From positions 62,001-126,000 of the forward strand of contig JAJZQN010000007.1 of NCBI GenBank assembly GCA_021847605.1: a stretch of 64,000 nucleotides of DNA, read 5' to 3'. The translations under genes were made by a program, and so were the position numbers. Of the stretch, positions 45,865 through 55,988 are shown piece by piece (the stretch's first letter is position 1; the number at the start of each line of letters is the position of its first letter). The DNA is from Pseudomonadota bacterium. Lineage in GTDB: Bacteria > Pseudomonadota > Alphaproteobacteria > Sphingomonadales > Sphingomonadaceae. The notes below the pieces were generated by a model, which did no database searches, was not told the DNA's origin, and saw only the letters and a program-made list of their open reading frames with translations.

Positions 45865-48453
45865 TCATGCCTTTTCGCTCTCTGCCTTTTTCTTGGCCGG
45901 GGCTTTCTTGGCTGCGGGCTTCTTTTCTGTACTATCTTTCTTTGCTGTCGGCTTCTTGGCTGCGGCCTTTTTCGCTGGAGCTTTCTTACCCTTTTTGGCC
46001 GGAGCGGCAGCAGCGCGGGCGTCGATCAACTGGGCGGCTTCCTCCAGCGTCAACTGATCCTTGTCCACCGTCTTGGGCAAGGTCGCATTGGTCGTGCCGT
46101 CGGTCACATAGGCGCCATAGCGCCCCTCCATCAGCTTGATTTCGGCTTCGGTACGCGGATGTGCGCCCAGCACCTTCAACGGCTCGCGACCGGCGCTGGA
46201 ACGACCGCCGCGGGTCGCAGCTTCCGCCAGCTTCACGACCGCACTGTTCATGCCGACTTCGAAAATCTCTGCGGTCGACGACAGGCGGCCATATTTGCCA
46301 TCATGCAGCAGATAAGGACCGAACCGTCCGATATTGGCAACAATTGGCTTGCCGGTTTCCGGATGCAGGCCGACTTCGCGCGGCAGACTCAACAGCTTGA
46401 TTGCCCAGTCCAGCGTCATCTCGCCATCGGGCAGATCCTTGGGAATGGAACCGCGCTTGGCCTCCTTGCCCTCGCCCATTTCGATGTAAGGACCAAAACG
46501 GCCGGACTTCTTCACAATGTCCTGTCCGGTTTCCGGATGCTTGCCCAAAATCTCCGGGCCGGTATCGGCGCCGTCGCTGCCGCCCGGCTGACCGAACTTA
46601 CGGGTATATTTGCACTCGGGGTAATTGGAGCAGGCAATAAACGCGCCAAAGCGGCCACCGCGCAGCGACAACTGCCCGTCGCCGCACAGCGGGCAGGCAC
46701 GCGGGTTGCTGCCGTCCGCCTTGGGCGGAAACAGCATCGGCTCAAGGAACTTGTCCAGTTCGGCCGTGATGTCTGACGGCTTCTGCTCCATCACCTCGGC
46801 GGTTTTGGGCTTGAAGTCCTTCCAGAAGGCTTCCAGCACTTCCTGCCACTGGGCACGGCCGCCGCTGATGTCATCCAGTTCATCTTCCAGACCTGCGGTG
46901 AAGTCATAGGAGACATAGCGTTCGAAAAAGCGTTCGAGGAAGGCCGTGACCAGACGCCCGCTTTCTTCAGCGAAGAAGCGGTTCTTTTCCACCCGCACAT
47001 AGTCGCGGTCCTTCAACACCTGAAGCGTCGAGGCATAGGTGGATGGGCGACCGATCCCCAGTTCCTCCAGCCGCTTGACCAGGCTGGCTTCCGAATAGCG
47101 TGGCGGCGGCTGAGTGAAATGCTGCTCCGCCGTTACCTTCTTCTTGGCCGGGGCATCACCCTCGCTCATGCGTGGCAGCAATTTGCTGTCGTCGTCGTCG
47201 CTATCGTCGCGACCTTCCTCATATAAAGCGAGGAATCCGTGGAAAATGACCACCTGACCCGTAGCGCGAAGGGCATGGCTACCCGTGCCGTCCACCAGAT
47301 CGATCGTGGTCCGCTCCAGCCGCGCAGACGCCATCTGGCTTGCCAGCGCCCGCTTGAAGATCAGGTCGTAAAGGCGCGCATGATCGCCAGATCCCACCTT
47401 GTCCCGCGAAAATTCGGTCGGGCGAATGGCTTCGTGTGCTTCCTGCGCATTCTTGGCCTTGGTCTGATACTGACGCGGCTTTTCAGGCAGATATCCACCA
47501 TCATAGCGTTCCGCAATCGCCTTGCGTGCCGCGGAAATGGCGCTGCCGTCCATCTGCACGCCGTCGGTACGCATATAGGTGATCGCACCGTCTTCGTAGA
47601 GCTGCTGCGCGATCCGCATTGTATGGCTGGCGGAAAAGCCCAGCTTGCGCGCCGCTTCCTGCTGCAACGTCGATGTGGTGAAGGGAGCCGGAGGATTGCG
47701 GCTGACCGGCTTCGTCTCGACCTTGTCGACGGTGAAGCGCCCGGCCTCCACATCGGCCTTGGCGGCCATGGCGTCGCCTTCCTTGCCGATGGTCAGGCGG
47801 TCGATCTTTTCGCCCTTCCACCGGACGAGGCGTGCAGTAAACCCCTGCCCGCCCTGCTCCATTTCGGCGGCGACCGACCAATATTCCTGCGGCACGAAAC
47901 TTTCGATCTCGCGCTCCCGCTCCACCACCAGCCGCAGCGCAACCGACTGTACGCGGCCCGCCGACTTGGCGCCGGGCAGCTTGCGCCACAGCACCGGCGA
48001 CAGGGTGAAGCCCACCAGATAGTCGAGCGCGCGGCGCGCCCGATATGCGTCGATCAGATCCTCGTCCAGTGCGCGCGGCTTGGCCATCGCGTCCAGTACC
48101 GCCGCCTTGGTGATCGCATTGAACGTCACCCGGTCGACCGTCTGGGGCAGCGCTTTCTTGGCGCGCAGCACTTCCTGCACATGCCAGCTGATCGCCTCTC
48201 CTTCGCGATCAGGGTCAGTCGCCAGGATCAATCGTGTCGCCTTTTTCGCCTCATCGGCGATGGCCTTCAATTGCTTGCCCTTGTCCCCATAATTTTCCCA
48301 CGACATGGCAAAGCCATCATCCGGGTTAACCGAACCATCCTTGGCCGGCAGGTCGCGGATATGGCCATAGCTGGCGAGGACATGGAAATCGCCGCCCAGA
48401 TATTTCTCGATGGTCTTCGCCTTGGCCGGCGATTCGACGATGACAAGTTGCAT
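45865..48453 (-). CDS. topA: DNA topoisomerase I
   Basis: The 862-aa type IA topoisomerase relaxes negative supercoils. The TOPRIM domain starts VIVESPAKAKTIEKYLG and the catalytic tyrosine lies in TYMRTDG (about residue 293). One four-cysteine zinc ribbon (CPLCGDGQ to CSNYPECKY) is followed by several C-terminal repeats (GRFGPYIE, GRFGPYLL, GRYGAYVTDG). The final 55 residues form a Lys/Ala/Pro-rich basic tail, as in many alphaproteobacterial and actinobacterial enzymes. It usually lies next to dprA; here two opposite-strand genes separate them. Confidence 0.96.
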   Translation of the reverse strand: MQLVIVESPAKAKTIEKYLGGDFHVLASYGHIRDLPAKDGSVNPDDGFAMSWENYGDKGKQLKAIADEAKKATRLILATDPDREGEAISWHVQEVLRAKKALPQTVDRVTFNAITKAAVLDAMAKPRALDEDLIDAYRARRALDYLVGFTLSPVLWRKLPGAKSAGRVQSVALRLVVEREREIESFVPQEYWSVAAEMEQGGQGFTARLVRWKGEKIDRLTIGKEGDAMAAKADVEAGRFTVDKVETKPVSRNPPAPFTTSTLQQEAARKLGFSASHTMRIAQQLYEDGAITYMRTDGVQMDGSAISAARKAIAERYDGGYLPEKPRQYQTKAKNAQEAHEAIRPTEFSRDKVGSGDHARLYDLIFKRALASQMASARLERTTIDLVDGTGSHALRATGQVVIFHGFLALYEEGRDDSDDDDSKLLPRMSEGDAPAKKKVTAEQHFTQPPPRYSEASLVKRLEELGIGRPSTYASTLQVLKDRDYVRVEKNRFFAEESGRLVTAFLERFFERYVSYDFTAGLEDELDDISGGRAQWQEVLEAFWKDFKPKTAEVMEQKPSDITAELDKFLEPMLFPPKADGSNPRACPLCGDGQLSLRGGRFGAFIACSNYPECKYTRKFGQPGGSDGADTGPEILGKHPETGQDIVKKSGRFGPYIEMGEGKEAKRGSIPKDLPDGEMTLDWAIKLLSLPREVGLHPETGKPIVANIGRFGPYLLHDGKYGRLSSTAEIFEVGMNSAVVKLAEAATRGGRSSAGREPLKVLGAHPRTEAEIKLMEGRYGAYVTDGTTNATLPKTVDKDQLTLEEAAQLIDARAAAAPAKKGKKAPAKKAAAKKPTAKKDSTEKKPAAKKAPAKKKAESEKA

Positions 48454-48744
48454 TCAAGCCCCGGTTGGAAAATCTCTCACGTACATGCGCGAGTCTGATA
48501 GGTGATCATGATTGGCGTCAAGCCTTTGGGTCCGACTAGGCCAGTTAAACGCCCAACGCCAGTAATATGAACAAAAGTCGGAATGCACGGCGCACAACCC
48601 CTAACCATCTCTTCGCCCTTTCTTGCGCGGAAACGGAGGCAAATATCTGGCCATTTCAGTGACCGATCCATTTCGGATGCACATTCATTGGCGTGTCTCA
48701 TGCATCTGCGCCCCTAATCACCCCAAGGTGGAGGGAGTGACGCG
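48454..48744. other. Divergent intergenic region upstream of topA and the CHAP gene
   Basis: This 291-base gap holds the promoters of topA (minus) and the hydrolase gene (plus). GGAGGGAG just before ATG 48745 is a good ribosome binding site. I see no RNA gene, repeat or convincing small ORF; a 74-codon minus-strand frame here has no family-like features. Confidence 0.5.
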
Positions 48745-49335
48745 ATGTCGAAAATACCGGCGAAATATGCCTATCTGCAACAGGAACCGCTCCCGCCATT
48801 GATGGTGCGCGTGGCCATGGAAATGCTGGGGACGCTGGAACAGCCGGGCAGCGGCAACAATCCGGTGATCTTGGGATGGGCCGATGAAGTCGCCCGCACC
48901 TGTGGCCGCAAATATGATCTGTGGGCGGCCGATTTCTTCAATGCGGATTCCATCCCATGGTGCGGCCTGTTCATGGCGGTGGTCGCCGCGCGCACATGCC
49001 AGGGGCGCCCGGAACGTATGCCGCCCGACAAATATCTTGCCGCGTTGGCATGGGCCAATTGGGGTAAGGTCGTGCCGACTTCCGACATCAGGGTCGGCGA
49101 TGTCATCATACTGGTGCGCAATGGCGGCGGCCATGTCTTCCTGGCCGCCGGCGTCAGTCAGGATGGCAAGCGGATCATGGGAATTGGTGGCAACCAGTCG
49201 GACAAGGTATGTTTTTCCGAGTTCGACGCTGCCCGTCTCTATGCGGTGCGGCGCCCTCCTTACCGCACCATTCCTGACGGGGCACGTCGCGTCATTCTCA
49301 ATCCCGACGGCGCCGTTTCTATCGACGAACGCTAA
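48745..49335 (+). CDS. CHAP/NlpC-type cysteine peptidase (TIGR02594-like)
   Basis: The 196-aa protein has a cysteine-peptidase layout: PWCGLFMAVVAAR (Cys73), GGGHVFLAAG (His130) and GIGGNQSDKV (Asn150). This is typical of phage-endolysin-like TIGR02594 proteins that cleave peptidoglycan. There is no signal peptide, so export would need a helper or lysis. A GGAGGGAG ribosome binding site precedes the start. It is followed 22 bases later by an unknown membrane protein on the same strand, and the pair sits between dprA and topA. Confidence 0.75.
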   Translation: MSKIPAKYAYLQQEPLPPLMVRVAMEMLGTLEQPGSGNNPVILGWADEVARTCGRKYDLWAADFFNADSIPWCGLFMAVVAARTCQGRPERMPPDKYLAALAWANWGKVVPTSDIRVGDVIILVRNGGGHVFLAAGVSQDGKRIMGIGGNQSDKVCFSEFDAARLYAVRRPPYRTIPDGARRVILNPDGAVSIDER

Positions 49336-49357
49336 TCTTTCGGGAAGGAGCGGCTTC

Positions 49358-50653
49358 ATGAACTGGCACCTGTTGCTCGCCGCCCTGCTGGCAGCGCTAC
49401 TGCCGCTAGCATTGATGGCGACGGGGCTGGAATTGCGCCGGGTTCGTCTCTGCATAGTAGAGGATTTGCGCGACACGATCTTTGTCGAGCATCAGGAACT
49501 GCCCCAGATCAAGCTGGCTCTCGCCCGTTATGACAGCGCCGGTACGACCTCCATCCGCCCCGCCCGACAGGATGAAGTCATGATCCGCACGGGCGCAATC
49601 ATCTATGCTTTCACCTGTTTTCCGGGTTTTATCCTTCTGTTCGACCCGGTCGTCGACCTGATTGAACCTTCCACACGGATGCTGGCCGTGTCGAATGCCA
49701 TTTTCTGGCTGCCTGAACCGCAAATGATGCCGAAAGCACATGCCTTGCTACACCGTGCAGCCGCCGTTGCAGGTTTCGCATTTCTGGGCAGCTATATTTT
49801 CAATCTGCGCTATCTGGTTCGCCAGACATTGAACCAGGAATTGAGCGCCCTTGCCTTCGTCCGGGCTTCGATGCGGGTGGTACAAGGAATGGTGCTGAGC
49901 ATCGTTGCCTATCATAGCGGCGCCCTGCTGCTGACCGGGGCACCCAATGAGGCATGGCTAAGCAATTTGGGATTTGCCGGTGCGTTGGCCATAGCCTTCA
50001 TTCTGGGCTATTTTCCTGATCTTGGGCTGGGACGCATCGCCCAATGGGTCCGCATCCATATCAAAATGGTGGATCAGAACGCGCTGGAAAAAGCGCGGAT
50101 CATTCCGCTGGAGGTTATCGACGGGATCGATCATGAATTCGCGTTCCGCCTTCAGGAATGCAATCTGTATGACGTTCAGAATCTGGCTGTGACCAATCCT
50201 ATCGAACTTTACGCAGAAACACCCTACTCGCTATTACAGAGTTTCGACTGGGTGTTGCAGGCCCAGCTATGTCTGGTGGTGGGCGTTCCGTCATTTCAAC
50301 AACTCAAACATCATCGCATCCGCACCATATTCGATCTGGAAAGGGCAATATTGTCTGAGGATGCGCCGGAAGACTATATTCGCGCACTGGCCTGTATTCT
50401 GCTGTGCGACGCCTCCCCCTGCTTTCGCAAGCACATCGGTTTACCGATTGACTGCAATGACAAATCCCATGCACCGACGACATCGCGCGATGTCATTCGT
50501 CATATCTGTGCCATCATCACCGATGATCTCCATGTCCATCGGCTGCGGGTATTATGGCAGGCGATCATGCGAGAAACCCAGGGCGGATCAGAAACCAAAC
50601 CGCTGTGGCTTTTCCATGTGGGAGCATTGCCCGGCGACCAGCCCGGCTCTTGA
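49358..50653 (+). CDS. Five-helix membrane protein with HhH-like cytoplasmic domain
   Basis: I do not recognise this 431-aa protein. Hydrophobic segments lie at about residues 4-23, 74-96, 130-152, 174-193 and 201-220. The C-terminal half is soluble: residues 249-285 (LEVIDGIDHEFAFRLQEC then NLYDVQNLAVTNPIEL) and 300-330 resemble helix-hairpin-helix units. GGGAAGGAG precedes ATG 49358. It follows the CHAP-type hydrolase by 22 bases and probably forms a two-gene operon with it. A membrane platform or release partner for the hydrolase is one possibility, unproven. Confidence 0.6.
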   Translation: MNWHLLLAALLAALLPLALMATGLELRRVRLCIVEDLRDTIFVEHQELPQIKLALARYDSAGTTSIRPARQDEVMIRTGAIIYAFTCFPGFILLFDPVVDLIEPSTRMLAVSNAIFWLPEPQMMPKAHALLHRAAAVAGFAFLGSYIFNLRYLVRQTLNQELSALAFVRASMRVVQGMVLSIVAYHSGALLLTGAPNEAWLSNLGFAGALAIAFILGYFPDLGLGRIAQWVRIHIKMVDQNALEKARIIPLEVIDGIDHEFAFRLQECNLYDVQNLAVTNPIELYAETPYSLLQSFDWVLQAQLCLVVGVPSFQQLKHHRIRTIFDLERAILSEDAPEDYIRALACILLCDASPCFRKHIGLPIDCNDKSHAPTTSRDVIRHICAIITDDLHVHRLRVLWQAIMRETQGGSETKPLWLFHVGALPGDQPGS

Positions 50654-50676
50654 GAAGAGGACCGACAAGAGCTGGT

Positions 50677-51765
50677 TTAATCCAAAATTTTCGACACCCG
50701 TCCACCGGCGTGTCGTTCCACCCGACCGGCAAGCTCCATCTCCAGCAACACGGTTTGGACCACGGCCGGCGCCAGCCCTGACAGGCGGATCAATTCATCC
50801 ACCGGCACAGGAGCCGGTCCCAACAAGGCGACGATCGCCATTCTTTCCCGATCCGCGACATCGCTCGACACCGGTTCACCGATAAAATCGAAGCTGTGTT
50901 GACGCACCATGCGCGGATCGAAACCGCCGATCGCCTCCATGATGTCGGCAGCATTCTGCACCAATATCGCCCCTTCACGGATCAACAGGTTGCACCCCTG
51001 TGCGCGGGGGTCGAGTGGCGATCCGGGAACGGCCATCACCTCTCGTCCGGCTTCACCCGCCAGCCGCGCAGTAATAAGCGAACCGGATTTGGGTGCAGCC
51101 TCCACCACCACCGTTCCCAATGCCAGACCGGCGATGATGCGATTGCGCGCCGGAAAATGGCGGGCCAGCGGTTGCGTACCGGGCGGATGCTCCGTCACCA
51201 ACAGCCCGCGCTGCGCCACCTCTTCCTGCAACGCCTTGTTCTCGGGCGGAAAGCTGACGTCGATGCCACTGGCGATCACGCCAATCGTGCCACTGTCGAT
51301 CGAGCCGCGATGCGCCTCCGTATCGATACCGCGCGCCAGCCCCGACACCACCACGGCCCCGCGCTGGCCCAGATCCTGCGCGAGCATCCGGGCAAACCGA
51401 CAGGCCGCTGCCGACGCATTGCGTGCGCCGACAATCGCCACGCAGGGGCGGGCCGAAAAGGCGGCATCGCCGCGCACGATCAACGCGGGCGGCGCCCCCT
51501 CCATCTGATCGAGCAAAACGGGATAATCTGCGTCGCCCATCATCAGGTAACGCGCGCCACAGGCCCGGCTGGCCGTAATCTCCCGCTCGACCAAGGCGGC
51601 ATCGGCAACGCTCGCCCTGCCACCACCGCGCGCGGCCATATCGGGAATGGCCCTCAGCGCCTCCCCCGCCGTGCCGAAACGGTCGATCAATTGTCGAAAG
51701 CTGACCGGACCGATCCGGGGGGAGCGAATAAGCCGTAACCGGTCAAATCGCTCCCGCTCGCTCAT
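50677..51765 (-). CDS. dprA: DNA-processing protein DprA
   Basis: The 362-aa protein protects incoming single-stranded DNA and loads RecA during natural transformation. An N-terminal SAM-like helical region is followed by the Rossmann-fold core ([66 protein letters not shown]). A C-terminal winged-helix domain (about 300-362) is kept. Start ATG 51765 overlaps the plsY stop by 4 bases. Confidence 0.95.
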   Translation of the reverse strand: MSERERFDRLRLIRSPRIGPVSFRQLIDRFGTAGEALRAIPDMAARGGGRASVADAALVEREITASRACGARYLMMGDADYPVLLDQMEGAPPALIVRGDAAFSARPCVAIVGARNASAAACRFARMLAQDLGQRGAVVVSGLARGIDTEAHRGSIDSGTIGVIASGIDVSFPPENKALQEEVAQRGLLVTEHPPGTQPLARHFPARNRIIAGLALGTVVVEAAPKSGSLITARLAGEAGREVMAVPGSPLDPRAQGCNLLIREGAILVQNAADIMEAIGGFDPRMVRQHSFDFIGEPVSSDVADRERMAIVALLGPAPVPVDELIRLSGLAPAVVQTVLLEMELAGRVERHAGGRVSKILD

Positions 51766-52361
51766 CCCTTCTTGGCTCCGACCTTGGGTTCCTCGCCCTT
51801 CATCAGCCGGGCGATATTGGCGCGGTGCCGCCATAGCACGATCAACGCCAGCGCCAGGCTGACAGGCAACAGGTCGATCCGGCCAAAGCCCCACATGGCC
51901 ACCGGCGCACTGATGGCAGCCGCCATGCCGCCAACCGACGACCATTTCGTACCGAACAGCGCGCCCAGCCACACCACAGCGAAGACGATACCCGCGGGCC
52001 AGTACAGGGCCGTTACTACGCCCATCATCGTCGCCACGCCCTTACCGCCGGCAAAGCGCAGCCATACCGGATAGCAATGGCCGATGAAGGCCATGGCCCC
52101 CGCCATCGGACCGCCATTGTCGATCAGTGCCGCGCCAATCAACACGGCCGCCGCGCCCTTCAACAGATCGAGCAACAGGGTGGCGGCCGCCAGCCCCTTG
52201 CGCCCGGTACGCAGCACATTGGTCGCACCGATATTTCCGGAGCCGATCTGGCGCAGATCGCCCGCACCCGTCACGCGGGTCAGGATCAGGCCAAAGGGGA
52301 TGGAGCCGAGCAGATAGCCGACAGCCAGAACGAAAGCGGGAAGGAGCCAGGGAGATGTCAT
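51762..52361 (-). CDS. plsY: Glycerol-3-phosphate acyltransferase PlsY
   Basis: The 199-aa membrane enzyme transfers acyl groups from acyl-phosphate to glycerol-3-phosphate, the first step of phospholipid synthesis. It has several membrane helices and the conserved loops [44 protein letters not shown] chose ATG 52361 ([20 protein letters not shown]). plsY-dprA is a frequent alphaproteobacterial arrangement. Confidence 0.95.
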   Translation of the reverse strand: MTSPWLLPAFVLAVGYLLGSIPFGLILTRVTGAGDLRQIGSGNIGATNVLRTGRKGLAAATLLLDLLKGAAAVLIGAALIDNGGPMAGAMAFIGHCYPVWLRFAGGKGVATMMGVVTALYWPAGIVFAVVWLGALFGTKWSSVGGMAAAISAPVAMWGFGRIDLLPVSLALALIVLWRHRANIARLMKGEEPKVGAKKG

Positions 52362-52494
52362 GAAATTCGCCAGTAGATTTTGGCGGCGACCATAATGTGA
52401 CAGGCGCACGGAGCAAGCGAAAGCTGCCCTGCTTGATTTGCCGGGTCGCTGCGATAGGCTGCTTTCATCGTCATCCCAACCCGATGGAGCGATC

Positions 52495-52965
52495 ATGGCC
52501 GACCCTGCCGAACCCACCTTTGTCGACAGTCTCTACCAGTCATGGTCCGCAATGGCATTGGCGCCGCAGAAGCTGATGCAATCTTTCAACAATGGATGGT
52601 CGTTCGGCAATCTGACCATCAACAGCAGCAATTCCAGCGCGCCGGAAACGGAACAGGCGATCGTCGCCGCCGAAAGCTATGGTCGGCAAATTGGTAAATT
52701 GCTGGATGCGGTCGCCTTGCTGGCCGACCGACACCCCGATGCGGCGGAGAAAGAGCCGTTCAAGGAAGTCGCTGCCCTCAAGAAGAAGATCGATGACGTG
52801 AAACATGGGATGGCGGTCGCCCGCATCAAACAACTGCGTGGAGACCTCGAATCTTTGCGCCTTTCACCGGACAAACAGGATCGTAAGCGCTATCTGGAAT
52901 GTATCGCCGAACTGCGACTGTATCTGGCCAAATTACCTCCCGATCCGACGGAAAAGCAGGGTTAG
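52495..52965 (+). CDS. Hypothetical coiled-coil protein
   Basis: I do not recognise this 156-aa protein. The N-terminal third is Ser/Asn-rich ([16 protein letters not shown]) and the rest is predicted mostly helical, with charged stretches such as [19 protein letters not shown] that suggest a coiled coil. No signal peptide or membrane segment is present. GATGGAG precedes ATG 52495. It is divergent from plsY and convergent with the acetyltransferase gene, so it stands alone. Codon use looks like that of its neighbours, which supports a real gene. Confidence 0.6.
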   Translation: MADPAEPTFVDSLYQSWSAMALAPQKLMQSFNNGWSFGNLTINSSNSSAPETEQAIVAAESYGRQIGKLLDAVALLADRHPDAAEKEPFKEVAALKKKIDDVKHGMAVARIKQLRGDLESLRLSPDKQDRKRYLECIAELRLYLAKLPPDPTEKQG

Positions 52966-52971
52966 CATTCA

Positions 52972-53514
52972 TCAGCGGACTCGGGCAGGGTTGCCCACTA
53001 CGGTTGCACCGGCGGGAACATTGCGCGTCACTACGCTGCCCGCGCCGATCAGCGCATCATCGCCCACCGTCACACCCGGCAGGATGATTGCGCCACCACC
53101 GATCCACACATTACGGCCGATTATAATGGGACGTCCCCATTCGATGCCGGTCGCGCGTTCGGCAGGATCGCGAGGATGATCGGCGGTCAATATCTGAACA
53201 CCGGTCCCGATCTGCGTCCCATCGCCGATCGTCACCGGCGTGACGTCAAGGATGACGCAGTTGAAGTTCAGGAACACGCCCGCGCCCAGAAAGATGTTGA
53301 ACCCATAATCGCAATGAAATGGCGGCCGAATGGTCGATCCCGCCCCCATCCCGCCCAGTCGCTCGCGCAGCAACGCATCGCGCTCTGGCGGCAGCGTGGC
53401 GTTGAAGCGCTGCATCCACTGCGCCGCCGCCAGTTGATCGGCAACGATTTCCGGGTCGCTGGCATGATAGGGTTCTCCGGCGATCATCCGTTGCTTCATG
53501 CTGCGTTCGGTCAT
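52972..53514 (-). CDS. Sugar O-acetyltransferase (maltose/galactoside type)
   Basis: The 180-aa left-handed beta-helix acetyltransferase starts with the Mac-type N-terminal domain (MKQRMIAGEPYHASDPEIVA). Hexapeptide repeats follow (VTIGDGTQIGTGV, ADHPRDPAERATGIEWGRPI with catalytic His, IGRNVWIGGGAIILPGV). It matches maltose/galactoside acetyltransferases (Maa/LacA) and NodL. Sugar substrate is not determinable. It stands alone, divergent from murI. Confidence 0.88.
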   Translation of the reverse strand: MTERSMKQRMIAGEPYHASDPEIVADQLAAAQWMQRFNATLPPERDALLRERLGGMGAGSTIRPPFHCDYGFNIFLGAGVFLNFNCVILDVTPVTIGDGTQIGTGVQILTADHPRDPAERATGIEWGRPIIIGRNVWIGGGAIILPGVTVGDDALIGAGSVVTRNVPAGATVVGNPARVR

Positions 53515-53564
53515 TGTCGGCTCCTGTTTTAGCTCTTATCGCGCGGCGTTCATGAAGCGGGCTG

Positions 53565-53592
53565 ATGTCAGCCCAATGTCAGCCCAATGTCA
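53565..53592. repeat. Short 11-base tandem repeat upstream of murI
   Basis: ATGTCAGCCCA occurs twice in tandem (53565-53575, 53576-53586), followed by a partial third ATGTCA. It lies in the divergent gap between the acetyltransferase gene and murI. It could be a regulator binding array or slippage. Confidence 0.4.
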
Positions 53593-53646
53593 TTCTGACA
53601 AGTCACAGCCGTTGACAGTCTGCCCCCATGCCGCGACACAGCCGCC

Positions 53647-54450
53647 ATGACTGTCGCGCCTGACGCTCCGATCCTCTTCTTCGATTCCGGTGTAGGGGGC
53701 TTGTCCATCCTTGCCCCTGCCAGGGCGGCCTTGCCGACCGCACCCGTCATCTATGCCGCAGACAGCGCCGGCTTTCCTTATGGCACCAAGAGTGAGGCGG
53801 AAATCGCCGCCCGCGTGCCCGCTCTGCTCGGCCGCCTTGTCGAACGCTATCGTCCGCGTCTGGCGGTGATCGCCTGTAACACGGCATCGACCATTGCCCT
53901 GCCCCATGTGCGCGCGGCGCTCGACATTCCGGTTGTCGGCACCGTCCCGGCGATCAAGACGGCCGCGACCCTTTCGAAAAGCCGGGTATTCGGCGTACTG
54001 GGAACCGACGCTACCGTGCGGCAACCCTATGTTGATCGGCTGGCTGCCGAACATGGCGCGGATTGCACGGTGCTGCGTCACGGATCGGCGGCGCTGGTCC
54101 AACTGGCCGAAGCGAAATTACGGGGCGAGCCACTTGATCCGCACATCGCGCGTGATGCGCTGGCGGGCCTGATCGACCAGCCGGGTGGTGACAAACTGGA
54201 CGTGGTGGTGCTGGCCTGCACCCATTTCCCGTTGGTTCAGGCCGAATTGGCGGCGGCCGCGCCACACCCCATCAATTTTGTGGATGGGGGAGAAGGCATT
54301 GCACATCGCATCGTGCATCTGACGCAGGGACAGCCATGGCCTGATGCGCCAGCGCCGGGAATTGCGGTTTTTACCCGCGTCGATAAGGGTGTAGAGGCGT
54401 TGCGCCCCGCCCTTGCCAGCTATGGCCTCAACCGCATCGACAGCCTGTAA
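53647..54450 (+). CDS. murI: Glutamate racemase
   Basis: The 267-aa enzyme makes D-glutamate for peptidoglycan. It has FFDSGVGGLS at the N-terminus, the first catalytic cysteine in IACNTAST (Cys77), the second in VLACTHFPL (about residue 196), and PYGTKS. It lies 198 bases before hemA on the same strand. Confidence 0.95.
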   Translation: MTVAPDAPILFFDSGVGGLSILAPARAALPTAPVIYAADSAGFPYGTKSEAEIAARVPALLGRLVERYRPRLAVIACNTASTIALPHVRAALDIPVVGTVPAIKTAATLSKSRVFGVLGTDATVRQPYVDRLAAEHGADCTVLRHGSAALVQLAEAKLRGEPLDPHIARDALAGLIDQPGGDKLDVVVLACTHFPLVQAELAAAAPHPINFVDGGEGIAHRIVHLTQGQPWPDAPAPGIAVFTRVDKGVEALRPALASYGLNRIDSL

Positions 54451-54577
54451 GGGGGCTTTGGGCATGCATGGGCCATTTGTCCAATGGTCAAGCCGCTCGA
54501 TCACTCTGATAGGTATTTCTCCCTAGAGTTGCGAGCGGTTATCGCTGGTAAAGACGGGACCGCGCGGGTAAATGCCG

Positions 54578-54594
54578 CCTCTGTAAGACAGAGG
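54578..54594. promoter_or_regulatory. Small hairpin in hemA 5' region
   Basis: CCTCTG (54578-54583) pairs with CAGAGG (54589-54594) around TAAGA, with a possible GCC/GGC extension. It lies 55 bases before the hemA GTG start, in the 198-base gap after murI. I see no clear Fnr or iron-responsive box there. Confidence 0.3.
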
Positions 54595-54648
54595 ATGGCG
54601 CGAGAGACACAAGGATAAGACGCGCGAGCGAACGGGAAGACAGGCGTA

Positions 54649-55875
54649 GTGAATTACAAGCACATCTTTTCGCAGGCGATCGACCGGCTCCACAGCGAAG
54701 GCCGTTATCGCGTGTTCATCGACATCCTGCGCAATAAGGGGGCCTTCCCCAATGCGCGCTGTTTCCACGGCCATAATGGTCCCAAACCGATCACGGTCTG
54801 GTGTTCCAACGACTATCTCGCCATGGGCCAGCATCCCAAGGTGATCGCCGCGATGGAAGAGGCGCTGCACGATGTCGGTGCCGGTTCGGGCGGCACGCGC
54901 AATATCGGCGGCAACACGCATTATCATATCGATCTGGAAGGCGAACTGGCCGACCTGCATGGCAAGGAAGCGGCGCTGCTCTTCACATCGGGCTATGTTT
55001 CGAACGAAGCGACCCTGTCGACTCTCGCCAAACTGCTGCCGGGCTGCATCATCTTTTCCGACGAACTGAACCACGCCTCCATGATTGCGGGCATCCGCAA
55101 TTCGGGTTGTGAGAAGCGCGTCTTCCGCCACAATGATCTTGAGCATCTGCGCGAATTGCTGGCGGCCGAGGATCCCGACGCGCCGAAACTGATCGCGTTC
55201 GAAAGCGTCTATTCGATGGACGGCGACATCGCGCCGATCTCGGAAATCTGCGATCTGGCGGACGAATTCAACGCCCTTACCTATCTCGACGAAGTCCATG
55301 CCGTGGGCATGTATGGCGCACGCGGTGGCGGCATTTCCGAACGTGACGATGTGGCGGGACGCCTCTCCATCATCGAAGGCACGCTGGGCAAGGCATTTGG
55401 CGTCATGGGCGGCTACATCGCCGCCGACCAGATGATCGTCGATGTCATTCGCAGCTATGCGCCCGGCTTCATCTTCACCACATCGCTGTCGCCTGTACTG
55501 GTCGCTGGCGTGCTGGCCAGCGTGCGGCACCTCAAGGGGTCCAGCGCCGAACGCGACGGGCAACAGGCATCTGCCGCTCTGCTCAAGCAGTTGATGGCGG
55601 AGGCGGGCTTGCCGGTCATGCCGTCGGTCACGCATATCGTGCCGCTGATGGTCGGCGATCCGGTCAAGGCAAAGCGGATCAGCGACATTTTGCTCGCGGA
55701 GTATGGCGCCTATGTTCAGCCCATCAACTATCCTACCGTGCCACGCGGTACGGAACGGCTGCGCTTCACCCCCGGCCCAGCCCACAGCGAAGAGATGATG
55801 CGCGATCTGGTGTCGGCGCTGGTCGAAATCTGGGATCGGCTCGATCTGGAATTGCTGGAGCGCAAGGCGGCCTGA
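54649..55875 (+). CDS. hemA: 5-aminolevulinate synthase
   Basis: The 408-aa PLP enzyme condenses glycine and succinyl-CoA to 5-aminolevulinate, the Shemin entry to heme typical of alphaproteobacteria. Lys248 in EGTLGKAFG is the PLP lysine; [12 protein letters not shown] and [12 protein letters not shown] are conserved. The start is GTG 54649 ([14 protein letters not shown]), with GGGAAGA upstream. A perfect 11-bp hairpin follows the stop. Confidence 0.97.
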   Translation: MNYKHIFSQAIDRLHSEGRYRVFIDILRNKGAFPNARCFHGHNGPKPITVWCSNDYLAMGQHPKVIAAMEEALHDVGAGSGGTRNIGGNTHYHIDLEGELADLHGKEAALLFTSGYVSNEATLSTLAKLLPGCIIFSDELNHASMIAGIRNSGCEKRVFRHNDLEHLRELLAAEDPDAPKLIAFESVYSMDGDIAPISEICDLADEFNALTYLDEVHAVGMYGARGGGISERDDVAGRLSIIEGTLGKAFGVMGGYIAADQMIVDVIRSYAPGFIFTTSLSPVLVAGVLASVRHLKGSSAERDGQQASAALLKQLMAEAGLPVMPSVTHIVPLMVGDPVKAKRISDILLAEYGAYVQPINYPTVPRGTERLRFTPGPAHSEEMMRDLVSALVEIWDRLDLELLERKAA

Positions 55876-55882
55876 CCTTTTA

Positions 55883-55907
55883 CGGAGAGGGGGAAACCCC
55901 CTCTCCG
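55883..55907. terminator. Hairpin after hemA
   Basis: CGGAGAGGGGG (55883-55893) pairs perfectly with CCCCCTCTCCG (55897-55907) around an AAA loop, 7 bases after the hemA stop. TTTT occurs just upstream rather than downstream on the plus strand. Position supports a terminator. Confidence 0.6.
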
Positions 55908-55988
55908 CCTGCGCTATCCCGATGTCCTACATCGCATAAAATGGGCATAAGGATGGCCTGAAAATCGATCCACCCCCCTGCCCGTCAC

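Noticed and set aside
47239-48498. 419-codon plus-strand open frame over topA
   Set aside because: Antisense to the TOPRIM domain and the active-site tyrosine of topA.
48477-48701. 74-codon minus-strand frame upstream of topA
   Set aside because: It has no ribosome binding site or family signal that I can see and sits in a promoter region.
54523-55785. 420-codon minus-strand open frame over hemA
   Set aside because: hemA is unambiguous; the antisense frame has shadow composition.
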